NCBI RefSeq assembly: GCF_014646255.1 | Contig: NZ_BMNC01000005.1 | Coordinates: 1-64,000 of the forward strand | Direction: 5' to 3' | Length of the DNA stretch: 64,000 nucleotides | Source of the DNA: Lentzea pudingi | Lineage (GTDB): Bacteria; Actinomycetota; Actinomycetes; Mycobacteriales; Pseudonocardiaceae | Shown: piece after piece, positions 8,497-18,240 of the stretch | Layout of the letters: each line of letters begins with the position of its first letter | Numbering within the stretch: position 1 is the first letter of the stretch | The notes under the pieces: model-generated | Database searches by the model: none | What the model was told of the DNA's origin: nothing | The model's input: only the letters and a program-made list of their open reading frames with translations | Translations under genes and position numbers: made by a program

Positions 8497-9153
8497 CTAC
8501 GGAGCTACTCGCTCCAACGACCACCCATCCCGCCCATCCCGGAACCGCAACCGATCATGCATCCGATCCCGCCGCCCCTGCCAGAACTCGACCTCCTCAG
8601 GCCGAATCCGCCACCCACCCCAATGCGGCGGCACAGGAATCTTCTCGGTATCGGCAAACTGCCGCTCGATCTTGTGCAACGCAGAATCCAAAGTGGACCG
8701 CCCAGTGACCACCCGCGACTGAGGCGAAGCCCAGGCCCCGATCTGCGACCCCCGAGGCCGCGAGTTCCAGTACTCAGCGGTCTCCACCGGCCCGACCTTC
8801 TCGACCACCCCACGCACATGCGCCTGCCGCTGCATCGCGAACCACGGGAACGTGGCCGACGCATACCGAGTGGCCATCAGGTCGTGCGACTTGTTGGACG
8901 TGTAGTTGGTGTAGAACACCAGACCACGGGCATCCAGCCCCTTCGCCAGCACGGTCCGCGACGAGGGCCGACCCTTCACGTCGGTCGTCGCGAGCACCAT
9001 GGCGTTGGGCTCGGCAAGTCCAGCACCCGCGGCCTGGTCGAGCCACAGCTGGAGCTGGTCGTGCCAGGTGGCGGCAAGCTCGGTCTCGCTGAGCGAGCCC
9101 TGCTCGTAGGACACGCGCATCGCCGGCAGTGCGATGTTCGTGGTCTCCGTCAT
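8497..9153 (-). CDS. pdxH: Pyridoxamine 5'-phosphate oxidase
   Basis: A 218-aa FMN enzyme that oxidises pyridoxamine- or pyridoxine-5'-phosphate to pyridoxal phosphate in the last step of the B6 salvage pathway. Matching stretches are EPNAMVLATTD, GRPSSRTVLAKGLDARG, FYTNYTSNKSHDL, a C-terminal PPHWGGWRIRPEEVEFWQG and RLHDR-like RMHDRLRFR. Length and order match the family. It is monocistronic, with repeat copy A just downstream. Its coding strand is enriched in T/G-ending codons near the 3' end, part of the local strand-skew island. Confidence 0.95.
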   Translation of the reverse strand: MTETTNIALPAMRVSYEQGSLSETELAATWHDQLQLWLDQAAGAGLAEPNAMVLATTDVKGRPSSRTVLAKGLDARGLVFYTNYTSNKSHDLMATRYASATFPWFAMQRQAHVRGVVEKVGPVETAEYWNSRPRGSQIGAWASPQSRVVTGRSTLDSALHKIERQFADTEKIPVPPHWGGWRIRPEEVEFWQGRRDRMHDRLRFRDGRDGWSLERVAP

Positions 9154-9308
9154 CGGCGAACCTCCAAGCAGCGGCAGAACTCGTGGTCCCTGGACCCGCG
9201 ACCATACGCACGGGCGCGCGATCCCGAAACCGCCTGCGCGGTGATGACCACCACCTGAACGGTGACTGTCCGTACAAAGAACAGTTCTGGATCGAGTCCG
9301 TGATCGAG

Positions 9309-10006
9309 TCAGATGGCATCGAGCACACGTGTGACGGTGACCACGTCATCACCCAGTGCGGTGGCGAGGGTTCCGCCTGCTGCCAACGGAACCACGCTCC
9401 ACCACTCACCGCCGTCAGCGGCCCGCACCGCCGAGTCGAACACCAACTCGGACCCGACGACTCTCTTCCCAGCCAACCCGGCAGCCGAAGAATCCACCAA
9501 CGGGTCACCCACAACCAGCTGCTGGTGCAACAACGGCGCCCCACAACGGGTTGCGCGCACGGAGGACGACAGTATCCCGGAAGCCTCGCCCACCCGCCCC
9601 AGCACCAGAACTTCACGCATCAACAACTCTGCGTGACCGTCCAATTCGGCCTCCACCACTGCGGTGTGGTTCGCGCGCCGAGTCACCACAGTCGGTTCAG
9701 GCAGGTAGCGAACAGATCCCTGAACCACAAACCTCACCAAGGACGAAGAGGCCGCACCGGACGAACCGGGCAGCAACAACGTCGCCGCAACACCTCGAAG
9801 CTCGAGTGACGCTCCAGGACCGACTTCGACGGTCAGGGACAACGAATCGCCGCCCAGCGGTGCCGTCACCGAGGAAACCAGGTGCACCAACGCAACGGGC
9901 CCCACCCGTCGTGCGGGCACCAGTGTCAACGGTGTCATCGACCTCAGGACTCGCACGACGCTGTTGCCGTGCGAGTCCAGCGCGACCACCAACCGAGCCG
10001 AGGCCT

Positions 10007-10010
<4 letters not shown>
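9309..10010 (-). CDS. ureD: Urease accessory protein UreD (UreH)
   Basis: A 233-aa UreD-type chaperone that forms the UreDFG complex delivering nickel to apo-urease. Recognisable features are the N-terminal SARLVVALDSHG, GGDSLSLTVEVGPGASLEL (UreD core) and late EVLVLGRVGE. It is shorter than the typical 260-280 aa, as in other actinobacteria. The GTG at 10010 overlaps the ureG stop as GTGA and is preferred over longer starts. It is the last gene of the ure operon. Top-strand A/C bias is extreme inside it (for example 9721-9780). Confidence 0.88.
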
Positions 10011-10669
<659 letters not shown>

Positions 10670-11239
10670 GTGCTTCGGCCAGGAGATCCAGAGCCGGTGA
10701 CCCCAGTGCGGGCAGTTCCTTGCAGGCCCGCGCAGCAACGTCCTGCACGGGCAGCGCGGCCACGATCGCGTTGACCCCGAACGGATCCAGCCCCAGCAAC
10801 CGCACAGCCGCCGACGCCGGCCCGCTCACCGCCAGATAAGCGCAGGTCAGAGCAGCCTCGAACGGATCAGCGACCAACACCCCGATGACCAACGGCTGGT
10901 GCGGGTCGCGCGGCAACGCGTCCAGCCGCTCGGAGGGCCACGCCCGCCGAGCAGCCCGCAACATCCCCCGCCCCTGCGCCCGCGAAGCCGCACGCTGAGC
11001 CGGAGAAGGCGTGCGCGCGTCCAACTCCGCGTCCAGCCACCCGAGGTCCTCGCCCCGAGCCGCCGCGGCACCGAACCCGGCCGCCAGCAACCCGGCCCCG
11101 AGCAAACGCCCGCGCAGGAACGACTCCAGCGACGGCTCGTCGTGCACGAGCCCGCGCGCGGCAGCCTCCTCCAGTCCCCCGGAGTGCACGTGGCCGCCGC
11201 CAGGGAAGCGGGAGTCGGCGAGGATCAGCGCGGTCAGCA

Positions 11240-12922
11240 TCAGAACAGGAAGTACCGCTGGGCCATCGGCAGCTCCGCGACCGGCGAGGGCTCGACCAGG
11301 TCACCGTCGACGTGCACGGCGAAGCTGTCCGGATCGACCCGGACGTCCGGCATCGCGTCGTTGTGCACCATGTCCGCCTTGGTCACCGACCGGGTCGACG
11401 CCACTGGCAGCACCCGCCGCGCGTACCGCTCCCCGATGCCCGCCTCGACGGCCTCGGGCGCCACGAAGAACACCGAGGAGGCCGCACCCGCCGTCGCGCC
11501 GAACATCGGCCGCGCCCACACCGGCTGCGGCGTCGGGATCGAGGCGTTCGCGTCCCCCATCGCACCCCACGCGATGAACCCGCCCTTCAGCACCACCGAG
11601 GGCCGCACGCCGAAGAACTTGGGCTCCCACAACACCAGGTCCGCGAGCTTGCCGACCTCCACGGACCCGACCTCGGACGCGATCCCGTGCGCCACCGCCG
11701 GGTTGATCGTGTACTTGGCGACGTACCGCTGAGCACGCAGATTGGAGTCCAAAGACCGCCGCGACGACATGACGTGCGCGGTCTGCCAGGTCCGGATGAT
11801 CACCTCACCGACCCGGCCCATCGCCTGCGAGTCGGACGAGATCATCGAGATCGCGCCCAGGTCGTGCAGCAGGTCCTCGGCCGCGATCGTGGTCGGGCGG
11901 ATGCGCGACTCCGCGAACGCCAGGTCCTCCGGCACCGACGGGTTGAGGTGGTGGCACACCATCAACATGTCGAGGTGCTCCTCCAGGGTGTTGACCGTGT
12001 GCGGGCGCGTCGGGTTCGTCGACGACGGCAGCACGTTCGGCAGCGAGACCACGCGGATGATGTCGGGCGCGTGCCCGCCACCGGCGCCCTCGGAGTGGTA
12101 GGCGTTGATCGACCGGCCCGCGATGGCGTCCACAGTGGACTCCAGGAACCCGGCCTCGTTCAGCGTGTCCGTGTGGATCGCGACCTGCACACCCGACTCG
12201 TCCGCCACCCTCAGACACGCGTCGATCGCGGCGGGCGTGGTGCCCCAGTCCTCGTGCAGCTTGAACCCGCCGGCTCCGCCCGCCAGCTGCTCGCGCAGGC
12301 CCTCCTCCGAGACCGTGTTCCCCTTGCCCAGCAACAGGACGTTGACCGGCATGTGGTCCATCGACGTCAGCATGCGGTCGAGGTACCAGGCTCCGGGCGT
12401 GACCGTCGTGGCCTTCGTGCCCTCCGCCGGGCCGGTGCCGCCACCGATCAACGTGGTCAGCCCGGACGCCAGCGCCTCGTCCACGATCTGCGGGCAGATG
12501 AAGTGGACGTGGCAGTCGATGCCGCCCGCGGTCAGGATCTTCCCGTTGCCGGACAGGATCTCCGTGGACGGGCCGATCACCAGCGCGGGGTGCACGCCGT
12601 CCATCGTGTCCGGGTTGCCGGCCTTGCCGATCGCGACGATCCGGCCGTCGCGCACGCCGACGTCGGCCTTGACGACACCCCAGTGATCGAGGACCACCGC
12701 ACCCGTGATGACCAGGTCGGGAGCGCCTTCGGCCCGGGTCGCGACGCCCTGGCCCATCGACTCGCGGACCACCTTGCCGCCGCCGAAGATCACCTCGTCG
12801 CCGGACGCCGCACCGCGCGAACGGTCCTCGGTGACCTCGATGAACAGGTCGGTGTCAGCGAGCCGGATCCGGTCGCCGACCGTCGGCCCGAGCAGCTCGG
12901 CATAACGTTCGCGGTCGATCAT
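11240..12922 (-). CDS. ureC: Urease alpha (catalytic) subunit
   Basis: A 560-aa nickel amidohydrolase that splits urea to ammonia and carbamate. All active-site elements are visible: HVHFICPQ (two Ni-binding His), GGFKLHEDWG (carbamylated Lys and flap), HTDTLNEAGF, SEGAGGGHAPDI, the catalytic flap MVCHHLNP and the Ni-ligand Asp in SSDSQAMGR. Length is near the family norm of about 570. It overlaps the fused ureAB stop by 4 bp. The complete residue set argues for an active enzyme. Confidence 0.97.
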   Translation of the reverse strand: MIDRERYAELLGPTVGDRIRLADTDLFIEVTEDRSRGAASGDEVIFGGGKVVRESMGQGVATRAEGAPDLVITGAVVLDHWGVVKADVGVRDGRIVAIGKAGNPDTMDGVHPALVIGPSTEILSGNGKILTAGGIDCHVHFICPQIVDEALASGLTTLIGGGTGPAEGTKATTVTPGAWYLDRMLTSMDHMPVNVLLLGKGNTVSEEGLREQLAGGAGGFKLHEDWGTTPAAIDACLRVADESGVQVAIHTDTLNEAGFLESTVDAIAGRSINAYHSEGAGGGHAPDIIRVVSLPNVLPSSTNPTRPHTVNTLEEHLDMLMVCHHLNPSVPEDLAFAESRIRPTTIAAEDLLHDLGAISMISSDSQAMGRVGEVIIRTWQTAHVMSSRRSLDSNLRAQRYVAKYTINPAVAHGIASEVGSVEVGKLADLVLWEPKFFGVRPSVVLKGGFIAWGAMGDANASIPTPQPVWARPMFGATAGAASSVFFVAPEAVEAGIGERYARRVLPVASTRSVTKADMVHNDAMPDVRVDPDSFAVHVDGDLVEPSPVAELPMAQRYFLF

Positions 12923-13518
12923 CGCTGCAACCCCCGGACGATTCTCAAGCCTGCCAGCGGAACCAACGTGACCTCGCGCTCGACGCCGGGCTCGAACCGC
13001 ACCGCCGTGCCCGCGGGGATGTCGAGCCGGTAGCCGAACGCCGTCTCCCGGTCGAACGAGAGCCCCGAGTTCACCGACGCGAAGTGGAAGTGCGATCCGA
13101 CCTGGACGGGCCGGTCGGCGACGTTCACGACGACCATCGTGACGCGCGGCCGTCCGGGGTTGAGCTCGACGGGTTCCGAACCGACGACCACCTCGCCCGG
13201 CGCCGGTCCGGCCGAGGGCGCGATCGGGTGGTGCACGGTGACGAGCTTCGTGCCGTCCGGGAACGTGGCCTCCGCCTGCACCGAGTCGATCATCTCCGGC
13301 ACCCCGCGCATGACCTGCTCGGGCGCGAGCACGGTCCGCCCGCTCTCCATCAGCTCGCTGACCGTGCGGCCGTCCCGCGCGCCCTCCAGCACGTGGTCGG
13401 TGATCAACGCGACGGCCTCGGGGTAGTTGAGCAGCACCCCGCGCTCCAGCCGGCGGCGGGCGACGTCGGCGGCGACGTGCACGAGGAGCTTGTCGCGTTC
13501 ATGCGGCGTCAGATGCAC
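12919..13518 (-). CDS. ureAB: Fused urease gamma-beta subunit
   Basis: A 199-aa fusion. Residues 1-100 are the gamma subunit (MHLTPHERDKLLVHVAADVARRR, LNYPEAVALITDHVLEGARDG, MRGVPEMIDSVQAEATFPDG). The rest is the beta subunit (GEVVVGSEPVELNPGR, VGSHFHFASVNSGLSFDR, FEPGVEREVTLVPLAG). Fusion of ureA and ureB is known in some actinobacteria and in Helicobacter. It is the first gene of the operon, which then runs ureC-ureF-ureG-ureD. About 140 bp separate its start from the divergent ABC operon. Confidence 0.95.
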   Translation of the reverse strand: MHLTPHERDKLLVHVAADVARRRLERGVLLNYPEAVALITDHVLEGARDGRTVSELMESGRTVLAPEQVMRGVPEMIDSVQAEATFPDGTKLVTVHHPIAPSAGPAPGEVVVGSEPVELNPGRPRVTMVVVNVADRPVQVGSHFHFASVNSGLSFDRETAFGYRLDIPAGTAVRFEPGVEREVTLVPLAGLRIVRGLQR

Positions 13519-13662
13519 TTCGCCGTTCTAGCACGCGAAAGCGCGCTATCCCCGAGTGGAAACACGGCCGAAACACGACCGCGTGTCCACCGACCGGTTG
13601 ACAACCGGAGTCAGCGGCACGGTCGTCCCGCGCGGCCCCCTCCGAATCGCAGGATTTACGAC

Positions 13663-14487
13663 ATGAACGCGATCCGGGTGAGGGGCCTGAAGAAGGCCTA
13701 CAAAGACCACCAGGCGGTGGCAGGGGTGGACCTCGACGTCGCCCGCGGGGAGGTCTTCGCCGTGCTCGGCCCGAACGGCGCCGGCAAGACCACCAGCGTC
13801 GAGATCCTGGAGGGACACCGCGACCGGGACGCCGGTGAGGTCAGCGTGCTCGGCGCCGACCCGGCCAAGGCCGGCCGCGAGTGGCGCGCGAAGCTCGGGA
13901 TCGTCCTGCAGAGCGCGACCGACGCCGCGAACCTCACGGTCCGCGAGGCCGTGCACCACTACGCGAAGTACTACGCGGACCCGCGTGACCCGGAAGAGGT
14001 CATCGACCTCGTCGGGCTCACCGAGAAGGCCAAGTCCCGCGGCGGCACGCTCTCCGGTGGCCAGCGGCGCCGCCTGGACGTGGCGCTCGGCATCATCGGC
14101 CGCCCGGAACTGATGTTCCTGGACGAGCCGACCACCGGCTTCGACCCCGAGGCGCGCCGCCAGTTCTGGAGCCTGATCAAGCGGCTGGCCGCCGAGGGCA
14201 CCACGATCCTGCTGACCACGCACTACCTCGACGAGGCGGAGGCGCTCGCGGACCGCGTCGCGGTGCTCGCGGGCGGCCGGGTCGTCGCCGAGGGCACGCC
14301 GCAGACGCTGGGCGGCCGGGCGCACGCCGACGCGACCGTGCGCTGGCTGTCCGACCGGGGCCACCAGGAGATCCGCACCGCCGAGCCGACCAAGACGATC
14401 GCCGAACTGTCGAGGCATGGCGAGCTCGCCGAACTCACCGTCACCCGCCCGTCGCTGGAAGACGTCTACCTGGAGCTGATCGCGTGA
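13663..14487 (+). CDS. ABC transporter ATP-binding protein (ABC-2 type)
   Basis: A 274-aa cytosolic ATPase with Walker A GPNGAGKTTSVE, signature LSGGQRRRLDVALG, Walker B LMFLDEPTTGFDPEARR and H-loop LLTTHYLDEAEALADRV. The C-terminal RPSLEDVYLELIA is typical of DrrA/NatA-like subunits. The ATG at 13663 directly precedes the conserved first strand. It is the first gene of a four-gene overlapping operon (ATPase, permease, histidine kinase, response regulator). That layout is common where the two-component system controls its own exporter, for membrane-active compounds or lipids. Confidence 0.92.
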   Translation: MNAIRVRGLKKAYKDHQAVAGVDLDVARGEVFAVLGPNGAGKTTSVEILEGHRDRDAGEVSVLGADPAKAGREWRAKLGIVLQSATDAANLTVREAVHHYAKYYADPRDPEEVIDLVGLTEKAKSRGGTLSGGQRRRLDVALGIIGRPELMFLDEPTTGFDPEARRQFWSLIKRLAAEGTTILLTTHYLDEAEALADRVAVLAGGRVVAEGTPQTLGGRAHADATVRWLSDRGHQEIRTAEPTKTIAELSRHGELAELTVTRPSLEDVYLELIA

Positions 14488-15281
14488 CCACCGCAACGTT
14501 GCCCGGAACCCTGTCGCTCGGTCTCTCGAGGGGTGCGACCGAGCTGCGGGAGTTCTTCCGGCAGAAGGAAAACCTCATCTTCACGATCTCGCTGCCCGCG
14601 CTGCTGATGCTGCTGCTCGGCACCGTGTACGTGAAGGAGGCCGCGGCCGCGCAGATGTTCGCGGCCAGCATGATCGGCGCCGGCATCATCTCGACGTCGT
14701 TCGTCGGACTGGGCATGAGCGTCGTGGCCGACCGCGAGGACGGCACGCTCAAACGCCTGCGCGGCACGCCGATGCCGTTCACCTCGTACTTCATCGGCAA
14801 GATCGTCCTGGTCTTCGTGTCCAGCCTGTTCGAGGCCGTGCTGCTGCTGGCCGTCGGCGTGCTGCGGTTCGACCTCGAACTGCCGACGAGCGCGGAGAAG
14901 TGGTTGACGTTCGCCTGGGTCTTCACCCTCGGCGTCATCGCGTGCTCGCTGATCGGCGTGGCGCTGAGCTCGATCGCGAAGTCCACGCGCAACGCGGCGG
15001 GCGTGCTGAACCTGCCGTACATCGTGCTGCAGTTCCTCAGCGGCGTGTTCATCATGCAGACGGCGCTGCCCGAGTCGCTGCGGACAGCGGGTTCGCTCTT
15101 CCCGCTGAAGTGGGTGTGTCAGGGTTTCCGCTCGGTGTTCGCACTGAACGACGACTACGCGGTCATGGAGGCGGCGGGATCATGGGAGCTCGGCAAGGTC
15201 GCGCTGGTGCTCGGGGCCTGGACGATCGTGGGCCTGGTCCTCGTCGGCAGGACCTTCAGGTGGAGCAACACCAGCCGCTGA
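14484..15281 (+). CDS. ABC-2 type permease
   Basis: A 265-aa membrane subunit with six predicted helices (NLIFTISLPALLMLLLGTVY, MIGAGIISTSFVGLGMSVV, a C-terminal VLGAWTIVGLVLVG). The loop DREDGTLKRLRGTPM between helices 2 and 3 is a hallmark of ABC-2 permeases. The GTG start overlaps the ATPase stop (GTGA). With that ATPase it should form an exporter for a drug, lipid or peptide. Confidence 0.9.
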   Translation: MTTATLPGTLSLGLSRGATELREFFRQKENLIFTISLPALLMLLLGTVYVKEAAAAQMFAASMIGAGIISTSFVGLGMSVVADREDGTLKRLRGTPMPFTSYFIGKIVLVFVSSLFEAVLLLAVGVLRFDLELPTSAEKWLTFAWVFTLGVIACSLIGVALSSIAKSTRNAAGVLNLPYIVLQFLSGVFIMQTALPESLRTAGSLFPLKWVCQGFRSVFALNDDYAVMEAAGSWELGKVALVLGAWTIVGLVLVGRTFRWSNTSR

Positions 15282-16315
15282 CGACCTGGTACGTGCTCTT
15301 CGCACTGACCCAGGTCACGACGATCACCCTCGTCCTGGTGGACGCCAACCCCCTCGCCGACCGGTTGTCGGCGGCGGGGTTGCTCGTCCTGAACTCCCTG
15401 TGGTTCGTCGGGTACGGCCTGAGGCTGATGAAGAAGGGCGTCGAGGACTGGCGCGGCCTCGTCTACGCGGCCGGCTCACTCGCCCTCTGGGCCCCGGCGG
15501 TGTGGCTGACCGGCAACGCCACGTTCGCGCTGTTCGGCCTGGTGCCGCAGATCTACATGATGATGCCGGTGACGTGGGCGTTCTTCCCCATGGTGGTCTT
15601 CGTCTTCACGCCGCAGCTGCTGACCTGGCTGGCCGGCGCCGACCCGGCGCTGCCGTGGCCCGGCGCCCTGCTGATCGTCGGCTTCTCCCAGGCGTTCGGA
15701 TGGGCCGTGAGCCGGATAGCGCAGCAGAACGCGCAACGCGGTGAGCTGCTCGAACGCATCGAGGCACTGACGCTGGAAGCCGAACGGGCCCGCTGGTCCG
15801 CCGAGATCCACGACACGCTCGCCCAGGGCTTCACGTCGATCATCACGCTGCTGCAGGCCGCACAACCGAACGTGGACCTGGCCCTGCGGACCGCACGGGA
15901 GAACCTGCGCGAGGCCCGCGCACTGGTCGCGTCCAACGCACCGTCGCCTTTGGACGGTTCCTCCCTGGAGGACGCGTTGCGGCGACTGGTGTCCGGGGTG
16001 TCACCGCCGTCCACGTTTCGGGTGATCGGGGACGCCCGGCCGTTGGCGACCTCGGTCGAGGTGGTGCTGCTGCGGACCGTGCAGGAGGCGCTGACCAACG
16101 TCGCCCGGCACTCCGGCGCCACGCGGGCCGACGTCGTGATGAGGTTCGACGAGGAGGGCGTCTCGCTGGAGGTGCGCGACGACGGCCGCGGGTTCGGCGA
16201 CGCTCCGGAGGGCTTCGGCCTGCGGGGCATGCGCGCCAGGCTCGAACAGGTGGGTGGGACGCTGTCGCTGTCCTCGGACGAGGGGGCGTCGGTGTTGGTG
16301 GAGGTACCGCTGTGA
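15260..16315 (+). CDS. NarL-family sensor histidine kinase
   Basis: A 351-aa membrane kinase. The N-terminal 150 residues carry about four to five hydrophobic helices. Then comes a HisKA_3 phosphoacceptor box ERARWSAEIHDTLAQGF and a HATPase_c domain (EALTNVARHSGATRADV as N box, VRDDGRGFGDAPEGFGLRGMRAR as G boxes). The GTG at 15260 overlaps the permease by 22 bp and has an AGGA-like site 9 nt upstream. It probably senses membrane stress or the exported molecule. Confidence 0.88.
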   Translation: MEQHQPLTTWYVLFALTQVTTITLVLVDANPLADRLSAAGLLVLNSLWFVGYGLRLMKKGVEDWRGLVYAAGSLALWAPAVWLTGNATFALFGLVPQIYMMMPVTWAFFPMVVFVFTPQLLTWLAGADPALPWPGALLIVGFSQAFGWAVSRIAQQNAQRGELLERIEALTLEAERARWSAEIHDTLAQGFTSIITLLQAAQPNVDLALRTARENLREARALVASNAPSPLDGSSLEDALRRLVSGVSPPSTFRVIGDARPLATSVEVVLLRTVQEALTNVARHSGATRADVVMRFDEEGVSLEVRDDGRGFGDAPEGFGLRGMRARLEQVGGTLSLSSDEGASVLVEVPL

Positions 16316-16914
16316 TCAGGATTCTGCTGGTGGACGACCACCCGGTGGTGCGCCAGGGGCTGCGCGGGATGCTCGTGGGGGACGACCTGGAGGTCGTCGG
16401 CGACGCCGGGTCGGGCCAGGAGGCGATCGCGCAGGCCGCGTTGCTGAAGCCGGACGTCGTGCTGATGGACTTGCGGATGCCCGAAATGGACGGTGTGGCC
16501 GCGACCGCCCGGATCGTCGGCACCGGGCCGCGCGTGCTCGTGCTGACGACGTACGAGACGGATTCGGACATCCTTCGCGCTGTTGAGGCCGGGGCGTCCG
16601 GGTACCTGTTGAAGGACTCGACCACCGAGGACCTGATCGCGGCCATTCGGGCGGCTTCGCGTGGGGAGACGGTGCTGGCTCCGTCGATGGTGGCCAAGGT
16701 GGTGGGGCAGGTTCGCACCCCGCCTCTGTCGGCGCGCGAGTCGGAGGTGCTGAGGTTGGTGGCCAAGGGGATGTCCAACGTCGAGATCGGCCGGGCGCTG
16801 TTCATCTCGGAGGCGACGGTGAAGACGCATCTGCTGCGGGTGTTCAACAAGCTGGGCGTGTCGGACCGGACGGCGGCCGTGACGACAGCCATGGATCGCG
16901 GCATGTTGCAGTGA
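16312..16914 (+). CDS. NarL/LuxR-type response regulator
   Basis: A 200-aa regulator. The receiver domain has acidic DDHPVV and phosphoacceptor Asp in PDVVLMDLRMPEMDG, with Lys in YLLKDSTTEDL. The LuxR-type HTH is near the C-terminus (LSARESEVLRLVAKGMSN, EATVKTHLLRVFNKLGV). It overlaps the kinase gene by 4 bp and is the cognate partner. The likely target is the operon promoter upstream of 13663. Confidence 0.93.
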   Translation: MIRILLVDDHPVVRQGLRGMLVGDDLEVVGDAGSGQEAIAQAALLKPDVVLMDLRMPEMDGVAATARIVGTGPRVLVLTTYETDSDILRAVEAGASGYLLKDSTTEDLIAAIRAASRGETVLAPSMVAKVVGQVRTPPLSARESEVLRLVAKGMSNVEIGRALFISEATVKTHLLRVFNKLGVSDRTAAVTTAMDRGMLQ

Positions 16915-17077
16915 CGCACCGATGTCGCGGACTAGTGCACAACGGTGAACAGGCCCCAGATCAGGCGGCTGTTCGAGTGACGCCCGCCGACGTCCTGAAA
17001 ATCAGCGTGACAATCTGTTCATTCGACTATTGCGGCCAGCTACCAACACTGTTCGCAATATCAGTCGGGGGGATCAG

Positions 17078-17968
17078 GTGCTGCGAGAGACGATTCTCTT
17101 CCTGGAGGAATTCCTCAGAGGCCACGGTCCGTCAGCCGTGGCCAAGGCCGCCGTCGGCCTGATGTCGTTCGCCGTGCTGCTGGGCGCTGTGCTCGGCAGC
17201 ACGGCGATCAAGGCGGGCGCACTCGTCACAGCGATGCTCTTGATCGTTGTTGCCGGCATCGCGCTGCTGACACGCCGCCGCGCTGAACGACGTGAACTCG
17301 AGGACCACAGAACCCTGGTCTCCGAATACTGCAGGCTCATCGACGACAAGTGGCCCGCGTTCCAGGTCGCCAATTGGGAAGAGACCGCCGTCATCGGCGA
17401 ACGGGGTGACACACACAGCAAGCTGAAGATCAAACTCAAATTGATCCGCGATGACGTGCGCTTCATCCGGCTGCGGTTCGATTGCGGATGGCCGCAGCCA
17501 GCGCGCTACCGACGGAGCGTTCACATGACCGTGCGTAACCTGCTCATCGACGGTTCGCCTGGGACTACGTTGCGCACGACGGTCTCGTGGCCACGAGCGG
17601 GAGCCATGGCGGCGATCGCGCACTTCCACACACCTCTGCCGGCGAACTCCGAGGTGTCCTTCACCGTCGACCTCATCTGGCCGAGAAGATGCGCACCGCT
17701 TCTGGACGGCGCACCAGATGAGTTCGGACTGATGTTTCGGGAACCGACTCGTCGAGCCACCTATCGAGTACTGCTTCCGGAAGGTGCAGAAGCCTACGTC
17801 GAGCCAGTAGGGCGAACAGAGTCGTTCAAGCGAATCCAGCTGGGCAGAAATGTCGACGACCGCGGTCGAGAAACGATCATTGTTCGCCTATCTGACCCAC
17901 CGATTCGCCATCGCGCAGGCGTGCGCCTGCAGTTGAAGGAAGCACGCCGCGCGTCACCGTTGCGTTGA
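17078..17968 (+). CDS. Uncharacterised membrane-anchored protein
   Basis: A 296-aa protein I do not recognise. Residues 25-70 form two hydrophobic helices (LMSFAVLLGAVLGSTAIKAG, ALVTAMLLIVVAGIALL) followed by RRRAERRE. A soluble C-terminal domain of about 220 residues follows, with alternating strands, several Trp and many Arg. The GTG at 17078 is chosen because GGGGGGA lies about 5 nt upstream; the frame is open to 17030. The layout resembles small two-helix anchor proteins with a cytosolic sensor or effector domain. It is monocistronic, and its coding is less GC-biased than neighbours (CGA, TCG, AAA, TTG codons), perhaps acquired. Confidence 0.6.
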   Translation: MLRETILFLEEFLRGHGPSAVAKAAVGLMSFAVLLGAVLGSTAIKAGALVTAMLLIVVAGIALLTRRRAERRELEDHRTLVSEYCRLIDDKWPAFQVANWEETAVIGERGDTHSKLKIKLKLIRDDVRFIRLRFDCGWPQPARYRRSVHMTVRNLLIDGSPGTTLRTTVSWPRAGAMAAIAHFHTPLPANSEVSFTVDLIWPRRCAPLLDGAPDEFGLMFREPTRRATYRVLLPEGAEAYVEPVGRTESFKRIQLGRNVDDRGRETIIVRLSDPPIRHRAGVRLQLKEARRASPLR

Positions 17969-18240
17969 GCTCCGGCTATTCGTCCTCGTCGCTACTTCCG
18001 CTGTTGCCACCTCGGACTGCGCGTAACCCACACAAGGCCGGCCTCCGTTCCTTGACCACATCTCGATTCAGAGAAGTAACAGGAGGCGGTAACTATGATC
18101 AACTAGAGGCCCACTTGACACGAGTGACCCACGACACCCGGTTGTCACCTCCCGGCCACCGGCCTGCAACACTGTGAACTCCGGCAACGGCGCCGGTCAG
18201 GTCCCTGAAGCTCAGTCAATCGCCCCGGAGGCGTGACCAC

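Noticed and set aside
8325..8708. Open frames through repeat copy A (and 43733-44740 through copy B) with a shared PGVWGQSPQGKHA peptide
   Set aside because: The shared peptide simply translates the repeated G-rich hairpin; frames run into antisense of pdxH and the GHKL gene and have no SD.
18081..18106. AGGAGG followed by a three-codon ORF upstream of serC
   Set aside because: No leader-peptide logic (no run of Ser or other regulatory codons) and no attenuator hairpin seen; likely chance.
17965..18177. 70-codon open frame after the 296-aa membrane protein
   Set aside because: Low-complexity Ser/Pro start, no SD of its own beyond the overlap, no globular pattern; probably chance.
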